Source of the DNA: Bacteroidota bacterium
GTDB taxonomy: Bacteria > Bacteroidota > Ignavibacteria > Ignavibacteriales > Ignavibacteriaceae
Direction: 5' to 3'
NCBI GenBank assembly: GCA_022564295.1
Contig: JADFLR010000007.1
Location: 89,151-153,150 of the forward strand
Length of the DNA: 64,000 nucleotides
In this document: positions 63,971 to 64,000 of the stretch, piece after piece
Numbering within the stretch: position 1 is the stretch's first letter
Layout of the letters: each line of letters begins with the position of its first letter
Position numbers and translations under genes: made by a program
Notes under the pieces: generated by a model
Database searches by the model: none
What the model was told of the DNA's origin: nothing
Seen by the model: only the letters and a program-made list of their open reading frames with translations

Positions 63971-64000
63971 TATAAATTCCTCGGATTAATTGTTATTTCC

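Noticed and set aside
1..64000. CRISPR array, tRNA, rRNA, prophage or IS transposase
   Set aside because: No regularly spaced repeats, no tRNA cloverleaf noticed in the gaps, no integrase, transposase or phage structural genes.

Overview
The window is AT-rich, densely coded bacterial DNA from the Bacteroidota/Ignavibacteria side of the FCB group. The evidence is a type IX secretion C-terminal sorting domain with the QNYPNPFNPST signature (54645-56150), a GldC homologue, S46 and S9 peptidases, DUF2911 and DUF1572 proteins, a type III PKS operon of a kind common in this phylum, and promoter-like sites of the TTG-N19/20-TAnnTTT form used by Bacteroidota. The Ignavibacteriales level is an inference; no rRNA or tRNA gene was seen. 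Starts were re-chosen where an upstream start lacked support (for example the SDR, FAD enzyme, glucosamine-type kinase, cysteine synthase and DUF2911 genes).

Layout. 1-16 kb is housekeeping: the tail of a propeller/outer-membrane barrel protein, an FmdB zinc ribbon, a lipoprotein, then prs-rplY-pth-hppA-rpsF-ssb-rpsR-rplI, a convergent rpmB, tsaC, and a minus-strand chain lonH-pyk-amrS followed by an SDR. 16-26 kb is mixed metabolism and secreted proteins: a class V aminotransferase, DUF2911, phosphohexomutase, a zinc-ribbon protein, S46 and S9 peptidases, a small barrel, GldC and a DinB-like protein. 26-34.7 kb is a minus-strand set that looks like peptidoglycan recycling: a BadF-type amino-sugar kinase, an AmpG-like permease, a serine-hydrolase lipoprotein, a GH3 hydrolase fused to a degenerate beta-lactamase-like domain, a PQQ-type sugar dehydrogenase and a nitrilase. 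34.7-43.8 kb is a sulfur/Fe-S island: a cysteine synthase-rhodanese fusion, an Rrf2 regulator with three cysteines, and a complete suf operon (sufB-C-D-S-U, a SufT-like MIP18 protein, a bacilliredoxin) behind a clear promoter. A short decayed copy of the Rrf2 gene start lies just beyond the cysteine synthase gene.

43.9-57.4 kb is a surface-glycan region: GT2, methyltransferases, a YfhO-type membrane protein, a Wzx-type flippase, GT-A, GT9 and GT4-type enzymes, interrupted by a T9SS cargo protein. Its middle (49.9-54.4 kb) is more AT-rich and contains broken gene fragments, as expected of a recombining, recently acquired segment. 58.1-61.1 kb is a tightly coupled type III PKS, methyltransferase and FAD oxidoreductase operon, followed by a GroES-like gene. 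The window ends with a 51-residue membrane protein missed by a usual length cut-off and a tandem duplication of a pilin-like (PilX-type) gene whose period is 1,012 bp.

Most unusual items: the GH3 fusion whose attached serine-hydrolase domain has lost its SxxK and HTG motifs beside an intact paralogue; the cysteine synthase-rhodanese/Rrf2 pair with a ghost Rrf2 copy; the uncharacterised PKS operon; the tandem pilin-like genes in which the codons for the terminal Trp-Trp-Glu also form the ribosome binding site of the next copy; and REP-like palindromes, one pair lying inside the suf operon between sufC and sufB.
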